A DNA stretch of 64,000 bases from Amycolatopsis circi (GCF_003385235.1 NZ_PQIA01000016.1:1-64000); one strand, 5' to 3'; positions 25,870-34,526 are shown, counted from the first letter of the stretch. Notes: generated from the letters alone by a model not told the origin. Translations and numbers: made by a program.

Positions 25870-26484
25870 TCATCCGGCCAGAACCGAAGTCTCCCAAGCG
25901 AATCCGTCCGGGTCCGTGATCTTCCCGGCGTTCCCGCCGATGGTCAGCAGGTGCGAACCCGAACCCTCCTCCGGCACTCCGGCGTCTTTGGCCAAAGCCT
26001 TCCGGCCGTAAAGCGCCAGCTTGATCGGGCTCGTCTCGAATTCCACGTACTTGCGCCCGTAGCTCTTGCCCACCGCGAGCCCGTGCGAGACGTAGAACTG
26101 TTTGGTCGCCGCCACATCCGACGCGCCCAGCAGCAGCACCATCTGATCGTATTCCCGAACCCCGGTGCCGGAGTCCTTCTTCGTGGAGGTCGCGACCTTC
26201 CAGATCGCACCATCCGGTGCCTGCACCACCCCGCCGAAACCCCACAGCGATTTGGCCGCCGGCTTCAGCGAAGTGGCACCCGCGGCGAGGGCGGCGTCCA
26301 GGTAAGCGACCGCGTTGGCGGGCTGGGAAACGGTGAGCGACAAGGTAAATCCGCGGAAACCGGTGCTCGGCGCGGCGGCCTGCCGGAAGCGGAGACGGTC
26401 GCCCAGATCGAACGCGGCGGTGTAGAAGCGCTCGGCGGCGGCGACATCGGGAACGTCCAGGGTGACAAAGTCGAAGGAGGTCAT
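25870..26484 (-). CDS. VOC (glyoxalase-fold) protein
   Basis: Protein of 204 residues with two VOC-like halves. The first begins FDFVTLDVPDVAAAERFYTA and ends QAPDGAIWKVA. The second begins YDQMVLLLGASDVAATKQFY and ends ITDPDGFAWETS. Such proteins act in resistance or small-molecule turnover, and no substrate is evident. ATG at 26484 has no clear ribosome-binding site. Confidence 0.85.
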   Translation of the reverse strand: MTSFDFVTLDVPDVAAAERFYTAAFDLGDRLRFRQAAAPSTGFRGFTLSLTVSQPANAVAYLDAALAAGATSLKPAAKSLWGFGGVVQAPDGAIWKVATSTKKDSGTGVREYDQMVLLLGASDVAATKQFYVSHGLAVGKSYGRKYVEFETSPIKLALYGRKALAKDAGVPEEGSGSHLLTIGGNAGKITDPDGFAWETSVLAG

Positions 26485-26537
26485 GCCGTAAACGCTAAGT
26501 CCGGCACCAGCCCCGACGCTTCTTGATTCCTGATCGC

Positions 26538-26945
26538 TTACCGGGCCCGCGCTCCGGCCAGCCACGCTTCGCGCCGGCGCGGTGAGGCTCGGGACAGCCA
26601 GGCGTCTTCGACGACCTCGGTCAGCTCCTGCCGCGTCAGCGAGCCGAGGTGGGCGGCGCGGATCAGCACCGACAGGTGGCCGTCGAAGTGCGGGGTGGTG
26701 AAGAACGGGCTGTCCGGGTCTTGGACCAGCGCCTGCTTGTCCGATTCGGACGGCACCCAGAACACGATCACGTCCGGATAGCGTTCGCCGGTCTCCGGGT
26801 CGAAGGCGTCCGGCCGCGGCGTCCGGAAGAACACGAACGATTTGCCGCCGACCTGGTAGACGGGGTTCTCCCGCGAGCCGCGCACCACCGTGACGTGGGG
26901 CATCCCCAGCGCCAGTTCGTGCACGTCCTCGACCCGCGCCCGCAT
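26538..26945 (-). CDS. MmcQ/YjbR family protein
   Basis: Protein of 135 residues of the MmcQ/YjbR fold (double-wing). Landmarks are VHELALGMPHVTVV, YQVGGKSFVFF and the C-terminal AHLGSLTRQELTEVVEDAWL. Function in the family is uncertain (DNA binding proposed). ATG 26945 chosen. The divergent PucR gene starts 49 bases away. Confidence 0.85.
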   Translation of the reverse strand: MRARVEDVHELALGMPHVTVVRGSRENPVYQVGGKSFVFFRTPRPDAFDPETGERYPDVIVFWVPSESDKQALVQDPDSPFFTTPHFDGHLSVLIRAAHLGSLTRQELTEVVEDAWLSRASPRRREAWLAGARAR

Positions 26946-26994
26946 GACCTGCAGGATACGACTCGAACCGCACGGCGTCAGGTATGAACAGGGC

Positions 26995-28521
26995 ATGGTC
27001 ACGCTGGATCGGCTCGTCAACGTCCTCGGTGGGTACGGCGCGCGGTTGTGCTGCTGCCCCGTCGCGCGCGAGGTGGCGCTGCGGGACGTGGTGATGGACG
27101 ACCCCGCCGACCCGCGCGGGTTGCGTGGCGACGTTTACCTCGCGGTGGGCGTCGAATCGGTGCGGGAAGCCGTCGAACGGGCGACCGCGGCGCGCGCGTC
27201 CGTCGTGCTGGTGCGCGGAGCTACACCGCCGGGGCCGGACGAGATCGCTGGCCGGGTCGCGGTGCTGCTCGTCGACCCGGAGGTGTCGTGGGGACAGCTC
27301 GCGGGCGTCGTCTACGGCCTGGTGCTCGAAGGCCGCGAGACGGAATCCGGCCGCGGCCCGACCGACTTGTTCGCGCTGGCCGACAGCCTCGCCGACGCGC
27401 TCGGCAGCGCGGTCACCATCGAGGACCAACTGTCGCGTGTGCTCGCGTACTCCAGCCGCCAGCAGGGGGCGGACCGGGTGCGGCTGGAGACGATCCTCGG
27501 GCGGCGAGTGCCGGACCAGGTGCGCGAGTTGTTCGAGCGACGCGGCGTCTTCGCGCACCTCGCCCAGTCGGACGAGCCGTTGTTCGTCGAGGCCGATCCC
27601 GAGCACGGGCTGACCGGGCGCATGGTGGTCGCGGTCCGGGCCGGGCGCGAGTCGCTCGGGTCGATCTGGGTGGAGTGCGAGGAGCCGCTGTCGGACGTTC
27701 GGCGCACCGTCCTGCACGACAGTTCCCGCACAGTCGGGCTGCATTTGCTGCGGTCGCGAGCAAGCGCCGACCTCGAACGGCAAGTCGAATCGGACCTGGT
27801 GATCCGGCTGCTGGAAGGCACCCCGGACGCGGCGGCCGTGCTGAGCCGGCTCGGGTTGCCGCCCGGCCGGTTCCGCGTGGTCGCGCTCCAGGCGCACATC
27901 GCCGACGAACGGCACGCCGCGCTGCTGCTCGCCTTCGAGCGCGCGACCACCGGCTTCGGCTGGTCGCGGCCGGGCCGGAGCACGCTGTTCAGCAACACCG
28001 TCTACACCGTTCTGCCCGGCGAAGACGTCGCGACCGCCCGCGCCTGGATCGACGGGATCCGCGACGCGTTGCCCGCGCAGGTCACGGTCGCTGCGGGGAT
28101 CGGCGCGCCCGCGTCCACCGCGGAACTTCCAGCCAGCAGGCGGGAATCCGACGAATGCCTCGCCCTGCACGACGTCCGCCCGGACCCCGGCGCGACCGTC
28201 GCGTACGACGAGTCCTGGGACGACATCCTGATCCTCCGCCTGCGCGCCGCCGCGGCAGCGGGACGAGCCCCGGCGCGCGGTCCGATCGCGGATCTGGCCA
28301 GGCACGACGCGGCCAATTCGACCAGCTACGTCGCGACCCTGCGCGCGTGGCTCGAAACCCAAGGCGACCTCACCGAAGCCGCCGAACGGCTCGGCGTGCA
28401 CCCCAACACCATCCGCTACCGGCTGCGGAAGATGGCCGACGTGACGCCGCTGCGGCTCGACCTGCCCGCGAAACGGCTGGCGATGATCATCGAGCTGGCC
28501 GTGGCCGATCCGCAGGATTGA
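26995..28521 (+). CDS. PucR family transcriptional regulator
   Basis: Regulator of 508 residues. The N-terminal purine-catabolism-type domain (residues 1-120), a GAF-like centre with LADALGSAVTIEDQLSRVLA and a C-terminal PucR HTH (LTEAAERLGVHPNTIRYRL) are present. It lies just upstream of an amino-acid oxidase-type gene (28640) and so may control it, as PucR proteins often control amino-acid or purine use. ATG 26995 or GTG 26998. Confidence 0.9.
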   Translation: MVTLDRLVNVLGGYGARLCCCPVAREVALRDVVMDDPADPRGLRGDVYLAVGVESVREAVERATAARASVVLVRGATPPGPDEIAGRVAVLLVDPEVSWGQLAGVVYGLVLEGRETESGRGPTDLFALADSLADALGSAVTIEDQLSRVLAYSSRQQGADRVRLETILGRRVPDQVRELFERRGVFAHLAQSDEPLFVEADPEHGLTGRMVVAVRAGRESLGSIWVECEEPLSDVRRTVLHDSSRTVGLHLLRSRASADLERQVESDLVIRLLEGTPDAAAVLSRLGLPPGRFRVVALQAHIADERHAALLLAFERATTGFGWSRPGRSTLFSNTVYTVLPGEDVATARAWIDGIRDALPAQVTVAAGIGAPASTAELPASRRESDECLALHDVRPDPGATVAYDESWDDILILRLRAAAAAGRAPARGPIADLARHDAANSTSYVATLRAWLETQGDLTEAAERLGVHPNTIRYRLRKMADVTPLRLDLPAKRLAMIIELAVADPQD

Positions 28522-28639
28522 CCGTTCCGGACAAACCGCCTCGCCCCGTTTGGCCGAACTCGACAAAGACCGCCCGCCGAATCCGGGTCATCCTGGCCGC
28601 ACCAGCACAAACAGCGGCACGGCTTTGGCGGAGGAACAC

Positions 28640-29902
28640 ATGGGCGATCTCGACCGGAGGGACGGCGGGCCGCGTTCGGCGATCGTGGTCGGCGCGGGCA
28701 TCGTCGGACTGTCGACCGCCTGGTTCCTGCAGGAACGCGGCGTGCGGGTGACCGTCGTCGACCGCGAGGGCATCGCGGCGGGCTCGTCCTGGGGCAACGC
28801 CGGCTGGCTCTCGCCCGGGTTGTCGATCCCGCTCAACGAACCCGCCGTCCTCCGCTACGGCCTGCGCACCCTGCTTGACCGGCAGGCGCCGCTGCACGTC
28901 CCGGCCACCCCGGACCCGCGCCTGTGGCAGTTCCTCGCCCGCTTCGCAGCGAACTGCACCCACCGGTCCTGGAACCGGGCAGTCCGCGCGAACCTGCCGT
29001 TCAACGAGGAATGCCTTGAAGCCTTTGACATCCTGACCGCGAGCGGTGTGGACGCGCCGACCATCGACGCGCCCATCACCGCCCTGTTCGAGACGTCCGC
29101 GAAGGCCCAAACGCTGGTCAAGGAACTGGACCGGCTCGGCGACGCCGGGCAGAAGGTGTCCTGGACCCAGCTCGCCGGACCGGAACTGCGCGAGCACTTC
29201 CCGCAGGTCACTGACCGGATCGGGGCCGGCATCCGGATCGACGGCCAGCGGTACGTCGACCCCGGCCGGTTCGTCGAATCGCTCGCCCGCGCGGTGGTCA
29301 GCCGCGGCGGCACGATCCGGCACCGGTTCGAGGTCGCCGCGATCCACCGGCACGACCACGCGTACACCGTGCGCTCGGCGAACGGGCGGACCGTCAACGC
29401 CAACGCGGTCGTGCTCGCCACCGGCGCGTGGCTGGGCGACCTGGCGCGCAAGTGGGGCGTGCGCGTCCCGGTGCGCGCCGGACGCGGGTATTCCTTCACC
29501 GTCCCGACCGACGTTCCGGTGCCGAGCCCGATGTACCTGCCGGACATCCGGGTCGCGTGCACGCCGTACCAGGGCGGGCTGCGAGTGGCCGGGACGATGG
29601 AGTTCCGCAAGCCGGACGACCCGCTGTACCCGGCCCGCGTCGACGCGATCATCGCCTCGGCCCGGCCGCTGCTCCAGGGCCTGCGCTGGGACCAGCGCAC
29701 CGACGTCTGGGTCGGCTCGCGCCCGGTCAGCGCCGACGGGCGGCCGGTGATCGGCCAGACCGGCGCCCCGGGGATGTACGTCGCGGGCGGGCACGGCATG
29801 TGGGGCCTGTCCCACGGCGCGATCACCGGAAAGCTGCTCGCCGAGCAGATCGCCACCGGCAGGCAACCGGAAGCGCTGCGCCCGTTCGACCCGCTGCGGT
29901 GA
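28640..29902 (+). CDS. FAD-dependent D-amino-acid dehydrogenase-like oxidoreductase
   Basis: Flavoprotein of 420 residues of the DAO/DadA family. The N-terminal Rossmann motif is AIVVGAGIVGLSTAWFL, with the ribose-binding acid in VTVVDREG. GSSWGNAGWLSPGLSIPL is the DadA-type segment. The C-terminal FAD contact is VAGGHGMWGLSHGAITGKLL. ATG 28640 follows GGCGGAGGA; the frame is open 90 bases upstream. It probably oxidises D-amino acids or proline-like substrates and feeds electrons to the respiratory chain. Confidence 0.87.
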   Translation: MGDLDRRDGGPRSAIVVGAGIVGLSTAWFLQERGVRVTVVDREGIAAGSSWGNAGWLSPGLSIPLNEPAVLRYGLRTLLDRQAPLHVPATPDPRLWQFLARFAANCTHRSWNRAVRANLPFNEECLEAFDILTASGVDAPTIDAPITALFETSAKAQTLVKELDRLGDAGQKVSWTQLAGPELREHFPQVTDRIGAGIRIDGQRYVDPGRFVESLARAVVSRGGTIRHRFEVAAIHRHDHAYTVRSANGRTVNANAVVLATGAWLGDLARKWGVRVPVRAGRGYSFTVPTDVPVPSPMYLPDIRVACTPYQGGLRVAGTMEFRKPDDPLYPARVDAIIASARPLLQGLRWDQRTDVWVGSRPVSADGRPVIGQTGAPGMYVAGGHGMWGLSHGAITGKLLAEQIATGRQPEALRPFDPLR

Positions 29903-29909
29903 CGCGGGA

Positions 29910-30089
29910 GTGTCCGCCGAACCCGCCGGTCCGCCGCCGCTGACCGGCGACGAGCACGCCGAGCTGATGTTCCTCCGCGCGGAGAATGCCTTGCTGCGCA
30001 CCGAAAGAGACATCCTGGTGAAAGCCGCCGGCTGGTTCGCCGCCGACGCCGGCGTGCTCGACCGCCGCACCGGGCCCGAGTCCCGCTGA
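29910..30089 (+). CDS. Small protein with an IS3 OrfA-like coiled segment
   Basis: Protein of 59 residues, GTG start at 29910 after GCGGGAG, 7 bases behind the oxidase gene. Residues 20-45 read ELMFLRAENALLRTERDILV then KAAGWFAADAG, which closely follows the C-terminal coiled coil of IS3-family OrfA (RLRRENAELRMERDILKKA). The HTH part of OrfA is absent, and no OrfB or terminal repeats are nearby. It may be a domesticated fragment or an independent small protein. Codon use is native. Confidence 0.55.
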   Translation: MSAEPAGPPPLTGDEHAELMFLRAENALLRTERDILVKAAGWFAADAGVLDRRTGPESR

Positions 30090-30110
30090 CCGCCGCGGGA
30101 CTCCTCGAAA

Positions 30111-30155
30111 GTCCGTGGGGGCTGGACGCCTCCTGCTTGCCCGGCCCCCACGGAC
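30111..30155 (+). terminator. 12-bp perfect hairpin in front of the Gre-like gene
   Basis: GTCCGTGGGGGC (30111-30122) pairs with 30144-30155, loop 21 bases. It could end the dadA-like transcript or form a 5' leader structure of the Gre-like gene that starts at 30178. Confidence 0.55.
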
Positions 30156-30177
30156 GACCTCCGAAAGGCACCTCCTC

Positions 30178-30636
30178 ATGTCGACTACTTCTTCGCGTCC
30201 CTGGCTGACCGCCGACGCACACGCCCGCCTTGCCGCGGAACTCGCCGACCTTCAGCGCGAACCCGAACTCGGCGAGGGCGCGGGCGAACACGACCGGCTC
30301 GACCGCAGGCAGCACCGGCAGGCGCGGATCCGGCAGCTCCAGGACCTGCTGCAGAACGCCGTCGTCGGCGAGGACCCGCCCGACGACGGGATCGCCGAAC
30401 CCGGCATGGTCCTGACCGTCCGCTACGACGACGGCGGGGTCGAAACGTTCCTGCTCGCGGCTCGCGACGAGGTCGGCACCGACCTCGAGGTCTACTCGCC
30501 GGACTCGCCGCTCGGGCGTGCGCTGGACGGCGCCAAGCCGGGGGAGCAGCGGGAGTACGAGGTGCCCAGCGGGGCGGTCGTGCGCGTCACGCTGGTCGAG
30601 GCCTATCCGTACGGGCGCTATCAGAACCACGACTGA
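30178..30636 (+). CDS. GreA/GreB-family transcription factor homologue
   Basis: Protein of 152 residues. The N-terminal coiled-coil (WLTADAHARLAAELADLQ ... QARIRQLQDLLQNAV) and the C-terminal FKBP-like domain with VYSPDSPLGRALDGAKPGE are the GreA layout. The acidic tip residues that enter the RNA polymerase channel are only partly recognisable (REPELGEG), so it may be a paralogue that inhibits or modulates the polymerase instead of cleaving backtracked RNA. ATG 30178, GAAAGG upstream. Confidence 0.82.
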   Translation: MSTTSSRPWLTADAHARLAAELADLQREPELGEGAGEHDRLDRRQHRQARIRQLQDLLQNAVVGEDPPDDGIAEPGMVLTVRYDDGGVETFLLAARDEVGTDLEVYSPDSPLGRALDGAKPGEQREYEVPSGAVVRVTLVEAYPYGRYQNHD

Positions 30637-30645
30637 AGCCGTTTC

Positions 30646-30894
30646 GTGATTACCCTGGGAAGGGTGACCGACGAAGAGCTCATCATCGAGTTCGCCCTCG
30701 CCCGGCTCGACAACCCGAGCCTCGACCTCGAGGAGGTCGCGGCGCTCCTTGTCCGCCGCGTCGGACCGGACCGGATGCTCGACCTCGCCGCGCGCAACCT
30801 CGAGACGCGAGGCGAACTCCGCGGCGCGATGTTCGAGTCGGCCGTCGAACACGTCTTACGCGTTGTCCTGACGCTGCGCGGCCCGGCTGACTGA
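30646..30894 (+). CDS. Small conserved hypothetical protein
   Basis: Helical acidic protein of 82 residues (EELIIEFALARLDNPSLDLE). GTG 30646 or GTG 30664 could be the start; only the earlier one leaves room, but neither has an ideal ribosome-binding site. No family recognised. It follows the Gre-like gene by 9 bases and may be co-transcribed. Confidence 0.55.
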   Translation: MITLGRVTDEELIIEFALARLDNPSLDLEEVAALLVRRVGPDRMLDLAARNLETRGELRGAMFESAVEHVLRVVLTLRGPAD

Positions 30895-30897
30895 GCC

Positions 30898-30966
30898 GTG
30901 GACAATTCGCTGACCTGCGTGGACAACACCCCGCATTGACCGTGGACAGCCAGCGGTTGAGGACAA
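30898..30966 (+). repeat. Phased direct repeats GTGGACA in a promoter region
   Basis: GTGGACAA at 30898-30905 and 30919-30926, GTGGACAG at 30942-30949 and GAGGACAA at 30959-30966. Spacings are 21, 23 and 17 bases, near two helical turns. The unit is the reverse complement of the core of the DnaA box TTGTCCAC. They lie 80-145 bases upstream of a secreted-protein gene. Confidence 0.5.
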
Positions 30967-31042
30967 AACGGGCGGCGCGCTGGGATGAGTGCACCGGGAT
31001 TTCCCGGCTGTACTCCATTCCATTTCGTCCGAGGGGACACCC

Positions 31043-31414
31043 ATGAAGATCGGCAAGACGCTGATGGCCGCCTCCGCGCTGGGGATCGCACTCGCCGGGA
31101 TCGCCGCGCCCGCCGCGTCGGCGGACACCGCGGCTCCGGCGAGCGCGCAGGGCAAGCACACCGCGAGCATCAAGTGCTCGAAGCCGTCCGGAGCGAAGTC
31201 CAACTACTCCTGGGGCGACGGCGTCACGAACGTCACCGTGTACTTCAACAACCACTGCTCGCACAAGGTGTCCGCGGGCATCGTGCTGAAGGACATGGAC
31301 GGCGCGCTGAGCGTCCAGTGCATGACCACCAACGGCGGCACCAGCGGCAAGAAGAAGTTCCACATCGGCGCAGACCACTCGGTCGCGCGGATTCAGAAGG
31401 GCTGCAAGCTCTGA
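31043..31414 (+). CDS. Small secreted protein with four cysteines
   Basis: Pre-protein of 123 residues, signal peptide to about residue 29 (AAPAASA/DTA). The mature part of about 94 residues is basic and has four Cys (IKCSKP, NHCSHK, VQCMTT, KGCKL), probably two disulfides. Similar small exported proteins are common in Streptomyces and Amycolatopsis without known role. ATG 31043 behind GAGGGGACACCC. Confidence 0.75.
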   Translation: MKIGKTLMAASALGIALAGIAAPAASADTAAPASAQGKHTASIKCSKPSGAKSNYSWGDGVTNVTVYFNNHCSHKVSAGIVLKDMDGALSVQCMTTNGGTSGKKKFHIGADHSVARIQKGCKL

Positions 31415-31473
31415 GCCCAGGTCGCTGACCAGCCGGGCGGGCCCGGGGCTGCGCCGCCCCGGGCCGCCTGGCA

Positions 31474-31505
31474 ACCTCCAAGGGTCGATGTCGATCATTG
31501 GAGGT
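31474..31505 (+). promoter_or_regulatory. Hairpin that pairs with the ribosome-binding site of the NBR1-Ig gene
   Basis: ACCTCCAA (31474-31481) is complementary to TTGGAGGT (31498-31505), and GGAGGT is the ribosome-binding site of ATG 31509. The stem would hide the site and could serve as a translational switch. Confidence 0.45.
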
Positions 31506-31508
31506 GTC

Positions 31509-32523
31509 ATGAGCGAGCCCGCGGCCGGGCGGCCCCAGGCCCGCCGAGGTCGCAAGCACATCGTGCCCGACGCCGGCGCGGGTCCCGTTTCCCGTTTCGC
31601 CTGCGAACTGCTGGACTTGAAGCGGGAAGCGGGCGACCCGTCCTACGACCGCATGCGCACGGAACTCGGCGCGGCGGCGTCGAAATCAGCTCTGTCGGCC
31701 GCCACGCGCGGCCGCAGTGCACCGTCCTGGCCGACGACCTGGGAGTTCGTCCGGAGCCTCGCGGTGACCGGCCTCGGCCGCGACGAGGAGACGGTCCGGC
31801 GCGAGTGGCTGGCGCGCTGGGAAGAGGCGGTCGAAGGGCAGTCGGACCCGGATTGGGCCGAGCCTGCGGCGGACGGGGCGACTGATTCACCGGACCCGGA
31901 ATTCGATACCTCGGCGCACGCCGATCCGCCCGGCGCAGGGGACTGGAGCGCAGTTGATGACCCTGCTCCAGTTGAGGGTCAACCCGCCCAGCCATTCGCC
32001 GCTCCGGCTGCAGAGCCCGCCCAGGCCAAGACCCGCCGCTGGGGTTCGATCGTCGTAGCGGCAACCGTGCTGGTCGTCCTCGGACTCGTCGCCGCGGTCG
32101 TAGTCCTGGCCACACCGTCCTCCCGCGACAAGGAAGCCGCCGCCCCGCACTACCCGCTACACCGGCGACTCGTCCGGCTTCGGCGGCGACGGCCTCTCCG
32201 GCGACGTGACCTTCCCGGACGGCGCGAAAGCCCGCTACGGCCGGACATTCACGAAGATCTGGCGGCTGAAGAACACCGGCTCGGTGCCGTGGCGCAGCCG
32301 CTATCTCCAGATCGCGGGCGGCACCACCGTGCTGTGCCCGTCCCCGCCGCGCGTCCCGGTCCCGGACGCCGAGCCGGGGCAACTGGTCGAGGTGAGCGTC
32401 CCGGTGACGCCGACCGGCACCGGCGTCTGCCACGTCCTGTGGAAGATGGTCGACGAACGCGGCGCGCTGGTGTTTCCGGACCGGACCGGGATTTTCTACC
32501 AGGTAACTGTCACGGTGGAGTAG
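31509..32523 (+). pseudogene. HTH-membrane-NBR1-Ig-like protein, frameshifted
   Basis: The 5' part encodes an XRE-like helical domain (FACELLDLKREAGDPSYDRM, WPTTWEFVRSLAV) and an acidic linker, then one membrane helix (IVVAATVLVVLGLVAAVVVL). The 3' part, in another frame, encodes an NBR1-type Ig-like domain: YGRTFTKIWRLKNTGSVPW, then LQIAGG, then GVCHVLWKMVDERGALVFP. Removing one C in the CCC run near 32152 joins them into one protein of about 337 residues. As sequenced, the frame misses the Ig domain. This architecture is known intact in actinobacteria. Confidence 0.7.
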
Positions 32524-33063
32524 CCGGAGAACGCGTCCGGAGTCCATTTCGGACTGTCCACAATCGCGCGTTGCCGCTGGTCACCGCCCCGGGCAAGAAA
32601 ATCGTACCCTTTTTCCCGTTCGCTCGTTCCGTTCCGGCTGATTCCATTGTGGACATTTTCCGCCGATGCCCGCTCCGGTCGCGGGACGAATTGGCGAACG
32701 GGGAATGGCCGCCGGGAAGCGGTAGCGGTCACATTACGGCGGGTGTTCGAATCGAACCCTTCGCAGGATCACCCCTCCGGGTGGAGCGAGGGGCAATCCG
32801 CCATCGGGGCCTCGGTTCCGGTAGCTCAGCGTGAGAAAACCGCTTCGGCGAGGCCGCGTTACATCACTCTTTAGTGGTTAAATTGCGATAATTGTGGTCA
32901 CTGGAACCGGCGGGCGGGCGCGCTGCGCGACGGATCTTGCTTTGCGTTTCCGGGGCGTCTTGATAATGTCGCGCTCTGCCAGGGACCGACAGTTGTGCTC
33001 GGTCACGCGTGGATTCGGGGATCCGTGCGGCGGCTTCATTCTTGATGTTCGGAAGGACAATTC
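32524..33063 (+). promoter_or_regulatory. 540-base intergenic region with candidate promoter of the sortase operon
   Basis: It starts with a small hairpin (AGTCC-ATTTC-GGACT, 32541-32555) and ends with AT-richer DNA. TTGCTT (32937-32942) and GATAAT (32962-32967) with a 19-base spacer are the best promoter; another GATAAT is at 32887. A TTCGAATC T-loop-like piece and a GGTAGCTCAGC piece do not form a tRNA. No protein gene is credible. Confidence 0.4.
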
Positions 33064-33891
33064 ATGCGTTCTGCCCTGCTGCGCGGACGGACCGTTGCGG
33101 TCGCCGTGCCCGCGCTGGCTCTGCTCGCCGCCGCCGTCGCCCCGCCGGCGCTCGCCGCCGGGTCGCCCGCCGGCTCGGCTTACGGCGCGTCCGCCTCGGT
33201 CTCGCTGCTGCCCGGCGTGCTCGGCGACAAGGGGATCACGGTCGACACCGGCAAGATCGCCCCGTCCTCGACAGAGGGCCCGGAGTCCGCGCAGGTGGTG
33301 AACGTGCCGCTGAAGGGCCTGGTCACGGCGAAGGTCATCAGCAGTTCGGCGAAGCAGGACGGCAGCAACGGCCCGGTCGACTCGAAGGCCTCGATCGTCG
33401 ACGCCGCGCTCCCGGTGCTCGCCCCGCTCGCCGGTTCCACCCCGAAGGCCCGCGTGATCAGCTCCGAGTGCAAGTCCACTCCGGACGGCATCACCGCCTC
33501 GTCCGAGCTGGCCGGCCTCGACCTCGGCAAGATCGGCAAGATCCCGGTGTCGACCAAGCCGAACCAGAAGCTCGGCATCGACGGCGTGGTGCAGGTGATC
33601 GTCAACGAGCAGATCAAGCACTCCGACGGCAGCCTCACCGTCAACGCGCTGCACATCAAGCTCCTCGGCGGCGACCTCACCGGCGCGCTCGGCAAGGGCG
33701 ACATCGTGCTCGCCTCGGCCACCTGCGCCAAGGTCGCGGGCAACCCGACCACCCCGCCCACCACGCCGCCGAGCACCCAGCCGAGCAAGCCGGGCACCCC
33801 GCCCGCCGAAGGCCCCGGCCAGGTGACCGTCGTGCCGGTCGGCGCGCCGGAGACCGGTGACGGTTCGCTGGCCTCGGCGATCGTCAAGTGA
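33064..33891 (+). CDS. Choice-of-anchor-P-type secreted protein, sortase substrate
   Basis: Pre-protein of 275 residues, signal peptide to about residue 32. The domain (SAYGASASVSLLPGVLG onwards) resembles the choice-of-anchor P proteins of actinobacteria. A Pro/Thr-rich linker (TTPPTTPPSTQPSKPGTPP) leads to a short C-terminal motif VPVGAPETGDGS, without a following membrane helix. Class F sortase is encoded next with a 4-base GTGA overlap, so this is its dedicated substrate. ATG 33064 after GGAAGGA. Confidence 0.75.
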   Translation: MRSALLRGRTVAVAVPALALLAAAVAPPALAAGSPAGSAYGASASVSLLPGVLGDKGITVDTGKIAPSSTEGPESAQVVNVPLKGLVTAKVISSSAKQDGSNGPVDSKASIVDAALPVLAPLAGSTPKARVISSECKSTPDGITASSELAGLDLGKIGKIPVSTKPNQKLGIDGVVQVIVNEQIKHSDGSLTVNALHIKLLGGDLTGALGKGDIVLASATCAKVAGNPTTPPTTPPSTQPSKPGTPPAEGPGQVTVVPVGAPETGDGSLASAIVK

Positions 33892-34469
33892 CGCGTTCCC
33901 GGTTCGGGCTTTTCGCGCTCCTGCTGGCGTTCGTCGCGAACTTCGCCCTGCTGGGCTGCGGTTCGGCGGATACCCCGCCCGCCGCGGCCCCGGCGAGTTC
34001 CGCGGCGGCCGCGCAGCAGATCGCGGACCCGGTCTCGCTCGACGTTCCCAGCATCGACGCGCATTCGTCGCTGGTGCCGCTCGGCCTCAACGACGACAAG
34101 ACCGTCCAGGTGCCGCCGGTCGACCAGCCGCTGCAGGCGGGCTGGTACCACTTCGGCCCCAAGCCGGGCCAGGTCGGACCGGCGGTCGTCCTCGGCCACA
34201 TCGACGGCAACCACCAGAAGGGCATTTTCTGGCGGCTGCACGAGATGAAGCAGGGCGACAAGGTCCTCATCGGGCGCAAGGACGGCTCGAAGGCCTCGTT
34301 CACGGTGACCAAGGTGGACCAGATCGCGAAGAAGACGTTCCCCACCGAAGCCGTGTACGGCAACACCACCGACTCGCAGATCCGCTTGATCACCTGCGGC
34401 GGTGCGTTCGACGCCGAGAAGAAGAGCTATCTCGACAACATCATCGTGTACGGCACGCTCGACAGCTGA
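33888..34469 (+). CDS. Class F sortase (lipoprotein form)
   Basis: Sortase of 193 residues. Catalytic His104 is in VLGHIDGN and Cys170 in LITCGGAFD, the class F signatures. The N-terminus has a hydrophobic segment with lipobox LLGCG (Cys24), so the enzyme may be lipid-anchored. It joins cell-surface proteins by transpeptidation at a TG-containing motif. GTG 33888 overlaps the upstream substrate gene, and a terminator follows. Confidence 0.88.
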   Translation: MTRSRFGLFALLLAFVANFALLGCGSADTPPAAAPASSAAAAQQIADPVSLDVPSIDAHSSLVPLGLNDDKTVQVPPVDQPLQAGWYHFGPKPGQVGPAVVLGHIDGNHQKGIFWRLHEMKQGDKVLIGRKDGSKASFTVTKVDQIAKKTFPTEAVYGNTTDSQIRLITCGGAFDAEKKSYLDNIIVYGTLDS

Positions 34470-34481
34470 GCGACTGATACC

Positions 34482-34522
34482 GGGGCCTCGTCGTTTCGCG
34501 CTCGGGCGAAGCGGCGGGGCCC
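34482..34522. terminator. GC-rich hairpin after the sortase gene
   Basis: GGGGCCTCGTCG...CGC (from 34482) pairs with GCG...CGGCGGGGCCC (to 34522) with a few G-U pairs, then CTTTGT. Convergent junction with the MarR gene. Confidence 0.6.
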
Positions 34523-34526
34523 TTTG

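Noticed and set aside
25580..26011. 143-residue plus-strand frame before the VOC gene
   Set aside because: Its second half is antisense to the VOC gene and the first half has no start signal.
31488..32834. 448-residue frame continuing past the NBR1-Ig frameshift
   Set aside because: After about codon 225 the frame is Arg/Pro-rich shadow; the Ig-domain frame is the coding one.
32750..32840. tRNA-like pieces (TTCGAATC and GGTAGCTCAGC)
   Set aside because: The T-stem does not pair, the pieces are in the wrong order and no acceptor stem exists.
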